In this document: in pieces, positions 36,721 to 50,169 of the stretch
Layout of the letters: each line of letters starts with the position of its first letter
Numbering within the stretch: position 1 is the stretch's first letter
Assembly (NCBI GenBank): GCA_920105625.2
Contig: OV050032.1
Span: 106,066,542 to 106,130,541, forward strand
Direction of reading: 5' to 3'
Source of the DNA: Clusia tigrina
Taxonomy: Eukaryota > Arthropoda > Insecta > Diptera > Clusiidae
DNA length: 64,000 bases
Program-made: the position numbers and the translations under genes
Notes under the pieces: generated by a model
The model's database searches: none
Told to the model about the DNA's origin: nothing
What the model saw: the letters and a program-made list of their open reading frames with translations, nothing else

Positions 36721-39700
36721 GTGTTTGATTTGGGACTCTAGGGTAGCGTAGTTTTGAGCGATAGCTTAAATTGACAAGAGGCTCGGGTACTTCATTGTTA
36801 CAAAATTTCAAGGTTTTATGACGCTCCAGTAAAAAGTTACAAGCATTTGAATGTTGCCAACTTTGATAGGTGTAGGACGTACCGTATAGAAGTTAGAGCC
36901 CTTTGAAGATTTATCAGTGTTTGATTTGGGACTCAAGGGGAGCATAGCTTTGAGCGATGGCTTAAATTGACAAGAGGCTAGAGTACTTTATTGTTTCAAA
37001 ATTTCAAGGTTTTATGACGCTCCAGTAAAAAGTTACAAGCATTTGTATGTTGCCAACTTTGATAGGTGTATGACGTACCGTATAGAAGTTAGGGGCGTTT
37101 GAAGTTTTATCAGTGTTTGATTTGGGACTCAAGCGTAGCATAGCTTTGAGCGATAGCTTAAATTGACAAGAGGCTCGGGTATTTCATTGTTACAAAATTT
37201 CAAGGTTTTAGGACGCTCCAGTAAAAAGTTACAAGCATTTGTATGTTGCAAACTTTGATAGGTGTAGGACGTACCGTAAAGAAGTTAGGGGCGTTTTAAG
37301 TTTTATCAGTGTTTGATTTGGGACTCTAGGGTTGCATAGTTTTGAGAAATAGCTTAAATTGACAAGAGGCTCGGGTACTTCATTGTTACAAAATTTCAAG
37401 GTTTTATGACGCTCCAGTAAAAAGTTACAAGCATTTGTATGTTGCAAACTTTGATTGGTGTAGGACGTACCGTATAAAAGTTAGGGCCATTTGAAGTTTT
37501 ATCAGTGTTTGATTTGGGACTCAAGGGTAGCATAGCTTTGAGCGATGGCTTAAAGTGACAAGAGGCTCGAGTACTTTATTGTTACAAAATTTCATGGTTT
37601 TATGACGCTTCAGTAAAAAGTTACAAGCATTTGTATGTTGCAAACTTTGATAGGTGTAGGACGTACCCTAAAGAAGTTAGGGGCCTTTGAAGTTTTATCA
37701 GTGTTTGATTTGGGACTCTAGGGTAGCATAGCTTTGAGCGATAGCTTAAATTGACAAGAGGCTCGAGTACTTTATTGTTACAAAATTTCAAGGTTTTATG
37801 ACGCTCCAGTAAAAAGTTACAAGCATTTGAATGTTGCCAACTTTGATAGGTGTAGGACGTACCGTATAGAAGTTAGAGCCATTTGAAGTTTTATCAGTGT
37901 TTGATTTTGGACTCAAGGGTAGCATAGCTTTGAGCGATGGCTTAAATTGACAAGAGGCTCGAGTACTTTATTGTTACAAAATTTCAAGGTTTTATGACGC
38001 TCCAGTAAAAAGTTACAAGCATTTGTATGTTGCCAACTTTGATAGGTGTATCACGTACCGTACAGAAGTTAGAGCCATTTGAAGTTTTAACAGTGTTTGA
38101 TTTGGGACTCTAGGGTAGCATAGCTTTGAGCGGTGGCTTAAATTGACAAGAGGCTCGAGTACTTAATTGTTACAAAATTTCAAGGTTTTATGACGCTCCA
38201 GTAAAAAGTTACAAGCATTTGTATGTTGCAAACTTTGATAGGTGTAGGACGTACCGTATAGAAGTTAGGGGCGTTTGAAGTTTTATCAGTGTTTGATTTG
38301 GGACTCAAGCGTAGCATAGCTTTGAGCGATAGCTTAAATTGACAAGAGGCTCGGGTACTTCATTGTTACAAAATTTCAAGGTTTTAGGACGCTCCAGTAA
38401 AAAGTTACAAGCATTTGTATGTTGCAAACTTTGATAGGTGTAGGACGTACCGTAAAGAAGTTAGGGGCGTTTTAAGTTTTATCAGTGTTTGATTTGGGAC
38501 TCTAGGGTTGCATAGTTTTGAGAAATAGCTTAAATTGACAAGAGGATCGGGTACTTCATTGTTACAAAATTTCAAGGTTTTATGACGCTCCAGTAAAAAG
38601 TTACAAGCATTTGTATTTTGCAAACTTTGATAGGTGTAGGACGTACTTAATAGAAGTTAGGGCCATTTGAAGTTTTATCAGTGTTTGATTTGGGACTCAA
38701 GGGTAGCATAGCTTTGAGCGATGGCTTAAAGTGACAAGAGGCTCGAGTACTTTATTGTTACAAAATTTCATGGTTTAATGACGCTTCAGTAAAAAGTTAC
38801 AAGCATTTGTATGTTGCAAACTTTGATAGGTGTAGGACGTACCCTAAAGAAGTTAGGGGCGTTTGAAGTTTTATCAGTGTTTGATTTGGGACTCTAGGGT
38901 AGCATAGCTTTGAGCGATAGCTTAAATTGACAAGAGGCTCGAGTACTTTATTGTTACAAAATTTCAAGGTTTTATGACGCTCCAGTAAAAAGTTACAAGC
39001 ATTTGAATGTTGCCAACTTTGATAGGTGTAGGACGTACCGTATAGAAGTTAGAGCCATTTGAAGTTTTATCAGTGTTTGATTTTGGACTCAAGGGTAGCA
39101 TAGCTTTGAGCGATGGCTTAAATTGACAAGAGGCTCGAGTACTTTATTGTTACAAAATTTCAAGGTTTTATGACGCTCCAGTAAAAAGTTACAAGCATTT
39201 GTATGTTGCCAACTTTGATAGGTGTAGGACGTACCGTATAGAAGTTAGAGCCATTTGAAGTTTTAACAGTGTTTGATTTGGGACTCTAGGGTAGCATAGC
39301 TTTGAGCGGTGGCTTAAATTGACAAGAGGCTCGAGTACTTAATTGTTACAAAATTTCAAGGTTTTATGACGCTCCAGAAAAAGTTACAAGCATTTGTATG
39401 TTGCCAACTTTGATAGGTGTAGGACGTACCGTATAGAAGTTAGGGGCGTTTGAAGTTTTATCAATGTTTGATTTGGGACTCAAGCGTAGCATAGCTTTGA
39501 GCGATAGCTTACATTGACAAGAGGCTCGGGTACTTCATTGTTACAAAATTTCAAGGTTTTATGACGCTCCAGTAAAAAGTTACAAGCATTTGTATGTTGC
39601 AAACTTTGATAGGTGTAGGACGTACCCTAAAGAAGTTAGGGGCGTTTGAAGTTTTATCAGTGTTTGATTTGGGACTCTAGGGTAGCGTAGTGTGAGCGAT

Positions 39701-40050
39701 AGCTTAAATTGACAAGAGGCTCGGATACTTCATTCTTACAAAATTTCATGGTTTTATGACGCTCCAGTAAAAAGTTACAAGCATTTGAATGTTGCCAACT
39801 TTGATAGGTGTAGGACGTACCGTATAGAAGTTAGAGCCATTTTAAGTTTTATCAGTGTTTGATTTGGGACTCAAGGGTAGCATAGCTTTGAGCGATGGCT
39901 TAAATTGACAAGAGGATCGAGTACTTTTTTGTTACAAAATTTCAAGGTTTTATGACGCTCCAGTAAAAAGTTACAAGCATTTGTATGTTGCAAACTTTGA
40001 TAGGTGTAGGACGTACCGTAAAGAAATTAGGGCCATTTGAAGTTTTATCA
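36721..40050 (+). repeat. 17-mer unit (3330 bp), copy 1
   Basis: The 3330 bp from 36721 recurs at 40051. The length is 17 x 196 minus two single-base losses, CCAGAAAAAG near 39377 and GCGTAGTGTGAG near 39690, and both copies have both losses. Rare states such as GAGGCTAGAG, TATTTCATTG, GTATCACG, GAGGATCGG and GAGCGGTGG match throughout. The only differences I noticed are six bases within 38617-38653. The unit boundary lies somewhere in a short run where both junction partners agree. Confidence 0.92.
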
Positions 40051-43000
40051 GTGTTTGATTTGGGACTCTAGGGTAGCGTAGTTTTGAGCGATAGCTTAAA
40101 TTGACAAGAGGCTCGGGTACTTCATTGTTACAAAATTTCAAGGTTTTATGACGCTCCAGTAAAAAGTTACAAGCATTTGAATGTTGCCAACTTTGATAGG
40201 TGTAGGACGTACCGTATAGAAGTTAGAGCCCTTTGAAGATTTATCAGTGTTTGATTTGGGACTCAAGGGGAGCATAGCTTTGAGCGATGGCTTAAATTGA
40301 CAAGAGGCTAGAGTACTTTATTGTTTCAAAATTTCAAGGTTTTATGACGCTCCAGTAAAAAGTTACAAGCATTTGTATGTTGCCAACTTTGATAGGTGTA
40401 TGACGTACCGTATAGAAGTTAGGGGCGTTTGAAGTTTTATCAGTGTTTGATTTGGGACTCAAGCGTAGCATAGCTTTGAGCGATAGCTTAAATTGACAAG
40501 AGGCTCGGGTATTTCATTGTTACAAAATTTCAAGGTTTTAGGACGCTCCAGTAAAAAGTTACAAGCATTTGTATGTTGCAAACTTTGATAGGTGTAGGAC
40601 GTACCGTAAAGAAGTTAGGGGCGTTTTAAGTTTTATCAGTGTTTGATTTGGGACTCTAGGGTTGCATAGTTTTGAGAAATAGCTTAAATTGACAAGAGGC
40701 TCGGGTACTTCATTGTTACAAAATTTCAAGGTTTTATGACGCTCCAGTAAAAAGTTACAAGCATTTGTATGTTGCAAACTTTGATTGGTGTAGGACGTAC
40801 CGTATAAAAGTTAGGGCCATTTGAAGTTTTATCAGTGTTTGATTTGGGACTCAAGGGTAGCATAGCTTTGAGCGATGGCTTAAAGTGACAAGAGGCTCGA
40901 GTACTTTATTGTTACAAAATTTCATGGTTTTATGACGCTTCAGTAAAAAGTTACAAGCATTTGTATGTTGCAAACTTTGATAGGTGTAGGACGTACCCTA
41001 AAGAAGTTAGGGGCCTTTGAAGTTTTATCAGTGTTTGATTTGGGACTCTAGGGTAGCATAGCTTTGAGCGATAGCTTAAATTGACAAGAGGCTCGAGTAC
41101 TTTATTGTTACAAAATTTCAAGGTTTTATGACGCTCCAGTAAAAAGTTACAAGCATTTGAATGTTGCCAACTTTGATAGGTGTAGGACGTACCGTATAGA
41201 AGTTAGAGCCATTTGAAGTTTTATCAGTGTTTGATTTTGGACTCAAGGGTAGCATAGCTTTGAGCGATGGCTTAAATTGACAAGAGGCTCGAGTACTTTA
41301 TTGTTACAAAATTTCAAGGTTTTATGACGCTCCAGTAAAAAGTTACAAGCATTTGTATGTTGCCAACTTTGATAGGTGTATCACGTACCGTACAGAAGTT
41401 AGAGCCATTTGAAGTTTTAACAGTGTTTGATTTGGGACTCTAGGGTAGCATAGCTTTGAGCGGTGGCTTAAATTGACAAGAGGCTCGAGTACTTAATTGT
41501 TACAAAATTTCAAGGTTTTATGACGCTCCAGTAAAAAGTTACAAGCATTTGTATGTTGCAAACTTTGATAGGTGTAGGACGTACCGTATAGAAGTTAGGG
41601 GCGTTTGAAGTTTTATCAGTGTTTGATTTGGGACTCAAGCGTAGCATAGCTTTGAGCGATAGCTTAAATTGACAAGAGGCTCGGGTACTTCATTGTTACA
41701 AAATTTCAAGGTTTTAGGACGCTCCAGTAAAAAGTTACAAGCATTTGTATGTTGCAAACTTTGATAGGTGTAGGACGTACCGTAAAGAAGTTAGGGGCGT
41801 TTTAAGTTTTATCAGTGTTTGATTTGGGACTCTAGGGTTGCATAGTTTTGAGAAATAGCTTAAATTGACAAGAGGATCGGGTACTTCATTGTTACAAAAT
41901 TTCAAGGTTTTATGACGCTCCAGTAAAAAGTTACAAGCATTTGTATGTTGCAAACTTTGATTGGTGTAGGACGTACCGTATAAAAGTTAGGGCCATTTGA
42001 AGTTTTATCAGTGTTTGATTTGGGACTCAAGGGTAGCATAGCTTTGAGCGATGGCTTAAAGTGACAAGAGGCTCGAGTACTTTATTGTTACAAAATTTCA
42101 TGGTTTAATGACGCTTCAGTAAAAAGTTACAAGCATTTGTATGTTGCAAACTTTGATAGGTGTAGGACGTACCCTAAAGAAGTTAGGGGCGTTTGAAGTT
42201 TTATCAGTGTTTGATTTGGGACTCTAGGGTAGCATAGCTTTGAGCGATAGCTTAAATTGACAAGAGGCTCGAGTACTTTATTGTTACAAAATTTCAAGGT
42301 TTTATGACGCTCCAGTAAAAAGTTACAAGCATTTGAATGTTGCCAACTTTGATAGGTGTAGGACGTACCGTATAGAAGTTAGAGCCATTTGAAGTTTTAT
42401 CAGTGTTTGATTTTGGACTCAAGGGTAGCATAGCTTTGAGCGATGGCTTAAATTGACAAGAGGCTCGAGTACTTTATTGTTACAAAATTTCAAGGTTTTA
42501 TGACGCTCCAGTAAAAAGTTACAAGCATTTGTATGTTGCCAACTTTGATAGGTGTAGGACGTACCGTATAGAAGTTAGAGCCATTTGAAGTTTTAACAGT
42601 GTTTGATTTGGGACTCTAGGGTAGCATAGCTTTGAGCGGTGGCTTAAATTGACAAGAGGCTCGAGTACTTAATTGTTACAAAATTTCAAGGTTTTATGAC
42701 GCTCCAGAAAAAGTTACAAGCATTTGTATGTTGCCAACTTTGATAGGTGTAGGACGTACCGTATAGAAGTTAGGGGCGTTTGAAGTTTTATCAATGTTTG
42801 ATTTGGGACTCAAGCGTAGCATAGCTTTGAGCGATAGCTTACATTGACAAGAGGCTCGGGTACTTCATTGTTACAAAATTTCAAGGTTTTATGACGCTCC
42901 AGTAAAAAGTTACAAGCATTTGTATGTTGCAAACTTTGATAGGTGTAGGACGTACCCTAAAGAAGTTAGGGGCGTTTGAAGTTTTATCAGTGTTTGATTT

Positions 43001-43380
43001 GGGACTCTAGGGTAGCGTAGTGTGAGCGATAGCTTAAATTGACAAGAGGCTCGGATACTTCATTCTTACAAAATTTCATGGTTTTATGACGCTCCAGTAA
43101 AAAGTTACAAGCATTTGAATGTTGCCAACTTTGATAGGTGTAGGACGTACCGTATAGAAGTTAGAGCCATTTTAAGTTTTATCAGTGTTTGATTTGGGAC
43201 TCAAGGGTAGCATAGCTTTGAGCGATGGCTTAAATTGACAAGAGGATCGAGTACTTTTTTGTTACAAAATTTCAAGGTTTTATGACGCTCCAGTAAAAAG
43301 TTACAAGCATTTGTATGTTGCAAACTTTGATAGGTGTAGGACGTACCGTAAAGAAATTAGGGCCATTTGAAGTTTTATCA
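40051..43380 (+). repeat. 17-mer unit (3330 bp), copy 2
   Basis: This is the second tandem copy of 36721-40050, nearly base-for-base. At the position of the six-base cluster this copy has the common form GATTGGTGTAGG...CCGTATAAAAG, as in homologous monomers at about 32750, 34130 and 37455. It ends near 43380, where the sequence goes on with GCATAGCTTTG instead of GCGTAGTTTTG. Confidence 0.92.
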
Positions 43381-46300
43381 GTGTTTGATTTGGGACTCTA
43401 GGGTAGCATAGCTTTGAGCGATAGCTTAAATTGACAAGAGGCTCGAGTACTTTATTGTTACAAAATTTCAAGGTTTTAGGACGCTCCAGTAAAAAGTTAC
43501 AAGCATTTGTATGTTGCAAACTTTGATAGGTGTAGGACGTACCGTAAAGAAGTTAGGGGCGTTTGAAGTTCTATCAGTGTTTGATTTGGGACTCTAGGGT
43601 AGCGTAGTTTTGAGCGATAGCTGAAATTGACAAGAGGCTCGGGTACTTCATTGTTACAAAATTTCAAGGTTTTATGACGCTCCAGTAAAAAGTTACAAGC
43701 ATTTGAATGTTGCCAACTTTGATAGGTGTAGGATGTACCGTATAGAAGTTAGAGCCATTTGAAGTTTTATCAGTGTTTGATTTGGGACTCAAGGGGAGCA
43801 TAGCTTTGAGCGATGGCTTAAATTGACAAGAGGCTCGAGTACTTTATTGTTACAAAATTTCAAGGTTTTATGACGCTCCAGTAAAAAGTAACAAACATTT
43901 GTATGTTGCCAACTTTGATAGGTGTAGGACGTACCGTATAGAAGTTAGGGGCGTTAGAAGTTTTATCAGTGTTTGATTTGGGACTCAAGCGTAGCATAGC
44001 TTTGAGCGATAGCTTAAATTGACAAGAGGCTCGGGTACTTCATTGTTACAAAATTTCAAAGTTTTAGGACGCTCCAGTAAAAAGTTACAAGCATTTGTAT
44101 GTTGCAAAGTTTGATACGTGTAGGACGTACCGTAAAGAAGTTAGGGGCGTTTGAAGTTTTATCAGTGTTTGATTTGGGAATCTAGGGTTGCATAGTTTTG
44201 AGCGATAGCTTAAATTGGCAAGAGGCTCGGGTACTTCATTGTTACAAAATTTCAAAGTTTTATGACGCTCCAGTAAAAAGTTACAAGCATTTGTATGTTG
44301 CAAACTTTGATTGGTGTAGGACGTACCGTATAAAAGTTAGGGCCATTTGAAGTTTTATCAGTGTTTGATTTGGGACTCAAGGGTAGCATAGCTTTGAGCG
44401 ATGGCTTAAATTGACAAGAGGCTCGAGTACTTTATTGTTACAAAATTTCAAGGTTTTATGACGCTCCAGTAAAAAGTTACAAGCATTTGTATGTAGCAAA
44501 CTTTGATAGGTGTAGGACGTACCCTAAAGAAGTTAGGGGCGTTTGAAGTTTTATCAGTGTTTGATTTGGGACTCTAGGGTAGCATAGCTTTGAGCGATAG
44601 CTTAAATTGACAAGAGGCTCGAGTACTTTATTGTTACAAAATTTTAAGGTTTTATGACGCTCCAGTAAAATGTTACAAGCATTTGAATGTGGCCAACTTT
44701 GATAGGTGTAGGACGTACCGTATAGAAGTTAGAGCCATTTGAAGTTTTATCAGTGTTTGATTTGGGACTCAAGGGAAGCATAGCTTTGAGCGATGGCTTA
44801 AATTGACAAGAGGCTCGAGTACTTTATTGTTACAAAATTTCAAGGTTTTATGACGCTCCAGTGAAAAGTTACAAGCATTTGTATGTTACCAACTTTAATA
44901 GGTTTAGGACGTACCGTATAGAAGTTAGAGCCATTTGAAGTTTTATCAGTGTTTGATTTGGGACTCTAGGGTAGCATGGCTTTGAGCGATGGCTTAAATT
45001 GACAGGAGGCTCGAGTACTTCATTGTTACAAAATATCAAGGTTTTATGACGCTCCAGTAAAAAGTTACAAGCATTTGTATGTTGCAAACTTTGATAGGTG
45101 TAGGACGTACCGTAAAGAAGTTAGGGGCGTTTGAAGTTCTATCAGTGTTTGATTTGGGACTCTAGGGTAGCGTAGTTTTGAGCGATAGCTTAAATTGACA
45201 AGGGGCTCGGATACTTCATTGTTACAAAATTTCAAGCTTTTATGACGCTCCAGTAAAAAGTTACAAGCATTTGAATGTTGCCAACTTTGATAGGTGTAGG
45301 GCGTACCGTATAGAAGTTAGAGCCATTTTAAGTTTTATCAGTGTTTGATTTGGGACTCAAGGGTAGCATAGCTTTGAGCGATGGCTTAAATTGACAAGAG
45401 GCACGAGTACTTTATTGTTACAAAATTTCAAGGTTTTATGACGCTCCAGTAAAATGTTACAAGCATTTGTATGTTGCAAACTTTGATAGGTGTAGGACGT
45501 ACCGTAAAGAAATTAGGGCCATTTGAAGTTTTATCAGTGTTTGATTTGGGACTCTAGGGTAGCATAGCTTTGAGCGATAGCTTAAATTGACAAGAGGCTC
45601 GAGTACTTTATTGTTACAAAATTTCAAGGTTTTAGGACGCTCCAGTAAAAAGTTACAAGCATTTGTATGTTGCAAACTTTGATAAGTGTAGGACGTACCG
45701 TAAAGAAGTTATTGGCGTTTGAAGTTCTATCAGTGTTTGATTTGGGACTCTAGGGTAGCGTAGTTTTGAGCGATAGCTTAAATTGACAAGAGGCTTGGGT
45801 ACTTCATTGTTACAAAATTTCAAGATTTTAGGACGCTCCAGTAAAAAGTTACAAGCATTTGTATGTTGCAAACTTTGATAGGTGTAGGACGTACCGTAAA
45901 GAAGTTAGGGGCGTTTGAAGTTTTATCAGTGTTTGATTTGGGACTCTAGGGTTGCATAGTTTTGAGCGATAGCTTAAATTGACAAGAGGCTCGGGTACTT
46001 CATTGTTACAAAATTTCAAGGATTTATGACGCTCCAGTAAAAAGTTACAAACATTTGTATGTTGCAAACTTTGATAGGTGTAGGACGTACCCTAAAGAAG
46101 TTAGGGGCGTTTGAAGTTTTATCAGTGTTTGATTTGGGACTCTAGGGAAGCATAGCTTTGAGCGATAGCTTAAATTGACAAGAGGCTCGAGTACTTTATT
46201 GTTACAAAATTTCAAGGTTTTATGACGCTCCAGTAAGAAGTTACAAGCATTTGAATGTTGCCAACTTTGATAGGTGTAGGACGTACCGTATAGAAGTTAG

Positions 46301-47649
46301 AGCCATTTGAAGTTTTATCAGTGTTTGATTTGGGACTCAAGGATAGCATAGCTTTGAGCGATGGCTTAAATTGACAAGAGGCTCGGGTACTTTTTTGTTA
46401 CAAAATTTCAAGGTTTTATGACGCTCCAGTAAAAAGTTACAAGCATTTGTATGTTGCCAACTTTGATAGGTGTAGGACGTACCGTATAGAAGTTAGAGCC
46501 ATTTGAAGTTTTATCAGTGTTTGATTTGGGACTCTAGGGTAGCATAGCTTTGAGCGATGGCTTAAATTGACAAGAGGCTCGAGTACTTTATTGTTACAAA
46601 ATTTCAAGGTTTTATGACGCTCCAGTAAAAAGATACAAGCATTTGTATGTTGCAAACTTTGATAGTGTAGGACGTACCGTAAAGAAGTTAGGACCATTTG
46701 AAGTTTTATCAGTGTTTGATTTGAGAATCTAGGGTAGCATAGCTTTGAGCGATAGCTTAAATAGACAAGAGGCTCGAGTACTTTATTGTTACAAAATTTC
46801 AAGGTTTTATGACGCTCCAGTAAAAAGTTACAAGCATTTGTATGTTGCCAACTTTGATAGGTGTAGGACGTACCGTATAGAAGTTAGAGCCATTTGAACT
46901 TTTATCAGTGTTTGATTTCGGAATCTAGGGTAGCATAGCTTTGAGCGATGGCTTAAATTGACAAGAGGCTCGAGTACTTCATTGTTACAAATTTTCAAAG
47001 TTTTATGACGCTCCAGTAAAAAGTTACTAGCATTTGTATGTTGCAAACTTTGATAGGTGTAGGACGTACCGTATAGAAGTTAGGGGCGTTTGAAGTTTTA
47101 TCAGTGTGTGATTTGGGACTCACGCGTAGCATAGCTTTGAGCGATAGCTTAAATTGACAAGAGGCTCGGGTATTTCATTGTTACAAAATTTCAAGGTTTT
47201 AGGACGCTCCAGTAAAAAGTTACAAGCAATTGTATGTTGCAAACTTTGATAGGTGTAGGACGTACCGTAAAGAAGTTAGGGGCGTTTGAAGTTTTATCAG
47301 TGTTTGATTTGGGACTCTAGGGTAGCTTAGCTTTGAGCGATGGCTTAAATTGACAAGAGGCTCGAGTACTTCATTGTTACAAAATTTCAAGGTTTTATGA
47401 CGCTCCAGTAAAAAGTTACAAGCATTTGTATGTTGCAAACTTTGATAGGTGTAGGACGTACCGTATAGAAGTTAGGGGCGTTTGAAGTTTTATCAGTGTT
47501 TGATTTGTGACTCTAGGGTAGCATAGCTTTGAGCGATGGCTTAAATTGACAAAAGGCTCGAGTACTTCATTGTTACAAAATTTCAAGGTTTTATGACGCT
47601 ACAGTAAAAAGTTACAAGCATTTGTACGTTGCAAACTTTGATAGGTGTA
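43381..47649 (+). repeat. Mixed monomers, no dominant higher-order unit (43.4-47.6 kb)
   Basis: Ordinary 196-bp monomers continue without interruption. The RPK-type monomer (TTTTAGGACG) near 43301-43519 recurs near 45457-45675, 11 x 196 bp away, with moderate divergence around it. One monomer near 46665 lacks a G (GATAGTGTAGG), which shifts the minus-strand frame and makes a spurious 121-codon frame. The segment 46.2-47.3 kb recurs at 50.3-51.4 kb at an offset of about 4117 and again at 52.5-53.5 kb. Confidence 0.75.
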
Positions 47650-49975
47650 GGACGTACCGTATAGAAGTTAGGTGCGTTTGAAGTTTTATCAGTGTTTGAT
47701 TTGGGACTCAAGGGTAGCATAGCTTTGAGCCATGGCTTAAATTGACAAGAGGCTCGAGTACTTTATTTTTACAAAATTTCAAGGTTTTATGACGCTCCAG
47801 TAAAAAGTTACAAGCATTTGTATGTTGCCAACTTTGATAGTTGTAGGACGTACGTATAGAAGTTAGAGCCATTTGAAGTTTTATCAGTGTTTGATTTGGG
47901 ACTCTAGGGTAGCATAGCTTTGAGCGATGGCTTAAATTGACAAGAGGCTCGAGTACTTCATTGTTACAAAATTTCAAGGTTTTATGACGCTCCAGTAAAA
48001 AGTTACAAGCATTTGTATGTTGCAAACTTTGATAGGTGTAGGACGTACCGTATAGAAGATAGGGGCGTTTGAAGTTTTATCAGTGTTTGATTTGGGAATC
48101 AAGCGTAGCATAGCTTTGAGCGATAGCTTAAATTGACAAGAGGCTCGGGTACTTCATTGTTACAAAATGTCTAGGTTTTATGACGCTCCAGTAAAAAGTT
48201 ACAAGCATTTGTATGTTGCCAACTTTGATAGGTGTAGGACGTACCGTATAGAAGTTAGGGGAGTTTGAAGTTTTATCAGTGTTTGATTTGGGACTTAAGG
48301 GTAGCATAGCTTTGAGCGATGGCTTAAATTGACAAGAGGCTCGAGTACTTTATTGTTACAAAATTTCAAGGTTTTAGGACGCTCCAGTAAAAAGTTACAA
48401 GCATTTGTATGTTGCAAACTTTGATAGGTGTAGGACGTACCGTAAAGAAGTTAGGGGCGTTTGAAGTTTTATCAGTGTTTAATTTGGGACTCTAGGGTAG
48501 CATAGTTTTGAGCGATAGCTTAAATTGACAAGAGGCTCGGGTACTTCATTGTTACAAAATTTCAAGGTTTTATGACGCTCCAGTAAAAAGTTACAAGCAT
48601 TTGTATGTTGCAAACTTTGATTGGTGTAGGACGTACCGTATAAAAGTTAGGTCCATTTGAAGTTTTATCAGTGTTTGATTTGGAACTCAAGGGTAGCATA
48701 GCTTTGAGCGATGGCTTAAATTGACAAGAGGCTCGAGTACTTTACTGTTACAAAATTTCAAGGTTTTATGACGCTCCAGTAAAAAGTTACAAGCATTTGT
48801 ATGTTGCAAACTTTGATAGTTGTAGGACGTACCCTAAAGAAGTTAGGGGCGTTTGAAGTTTTATCAGTGTTTGATTTGGGACTCTAGGGTAGCATAGCTT
48901 TGAGCGATAGCTTAAATTGACAAGAGGCTCGAATACTTTATTGTTACAAAATTTCAAGCTTTTATGACGCTCCAGTAAAAAGTTACAAGCATTTGAATGT
49001 TGCAAACTTTGATAGGTGTAGGACGTACCGTATAGAAGTTAGGGGCGTTTGAAGTTTTATCAGTGTTTGATTTGGGACTCTAGGGTAGCATAGTTTTGAG
49101 CGATAGCTTAAATTGACAAGAGGCTCGAGTACTTTATTGTTACAAAATTTCAAGGTTTTATGACGCTCCAGTAAAAAGTTACAAGCATTTGAATGTTGCC
49201 AACTTTGATAGGTGTAGGACGTACCGTATAGAAGTTAGGGCCATTTGAAGTTTTATCAGTGTTTGATTTGGGACTCTAGGGTAGCATAGCTCTGAGCGAT
49301 AGCTTAAACTGACAAGAGGCTCGAGTACTTTATTGTTACAAAATTTCAAGGTTTTATGACGCTTCAGTAAAAAATTACAAGCATTTGTATGTTGCAAACT
49401 TTGATAGGTGTAGGACGTACCGTAAAGAAATTAGGGCCATTTGAAGTTTTATCAGTGTTTGATTTGGGACTCTAGGGGAAGCATAGCTTTGAGCGATAGC
49501 TTAAATTGACAAGAGGCTCGAGTACTTTATTGTTACAAAATTTCAAGGTTTTAGGACGCTCCTGTAAAAAGTTACAAGCATTTGTATGTTGCAAACTTTG
49601 ATAGGTGGAGGACGTACCGTAAAGAAGTTAGGGGCGTTTGAAGTTCTATCAGTGTTTGATTTGGGACTCTAGGGTTGCGTAGTTTTGAGCGATAGCTTAA
49701 ATTGACAAGAGGCTCGGGCACTTCATTGTTACAAAATTTCAAGGTTTTATGACACTCCAGAAAAAAAGTTACAAGCATTTGAATGTTGCCAACTTTGATA
49801 GGTGTAGGACGTACCGTATAGAAGTTAGAGCCATTTGAAGTTTTATCAGTGTTTGATTTGGGACTCAAGAGTAGCATAGCTTTGAGCGATGGCTTAAATT
49901 GACAAGAGGCTCGAGTACTTTATTGTTACAAAATTTCAAGGTTTTATGACGATCCAGTAAAAAGTTACAAGCATT
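47650..49975 (+). repeat. 2.3-kb block S, copy 1
   Basis: The block matches 53925-56250 at an offset of 6273 (32 x 196 + 1). Markers in order are GTTAGGTGCG, GAGCCATGGC, TTTATTTTTAC, GTTGTAGGACGTACGTATAG (one C missing), AATGTCTAGG, GGGACTTAAGGG, TTTACTGTTAC, CTCGAATAC, AAGCTTTTATG, CTCTGAGCG, CTAGGGGAAGC (one base extra), GGTGGAGGACG and CCAGAAAAAAAG (one base extra). Confidence 0.85.
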
Positions 49976-50169
49976 TGTATGTTGCAAACTTTGATAGGTG
50001 TAGGACGTACCGTAAAGAAGTTAGGGGCGTTTGAAGTTTTATCAGTGTTTGATTTGGGACTCTAGGGTTGCATAGTTTTGAGCGATAGCTTAAATTGACA
50101 AGAGGCTCGGGTACTTCATTGTTACAAAATTTCAAGGTTTTATGACGCTCCAGTAAAAAGTTACAAACA

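Noticed and set aside
36721..43380. Collapsed or duplicated assembly as the sole explanation of the 3330-bp repeat
   Set aside because: It cannot be excluded from sequence alone, but the six-base difference patch argues that two real copies exist. It is kept as a finding with read-level checks.
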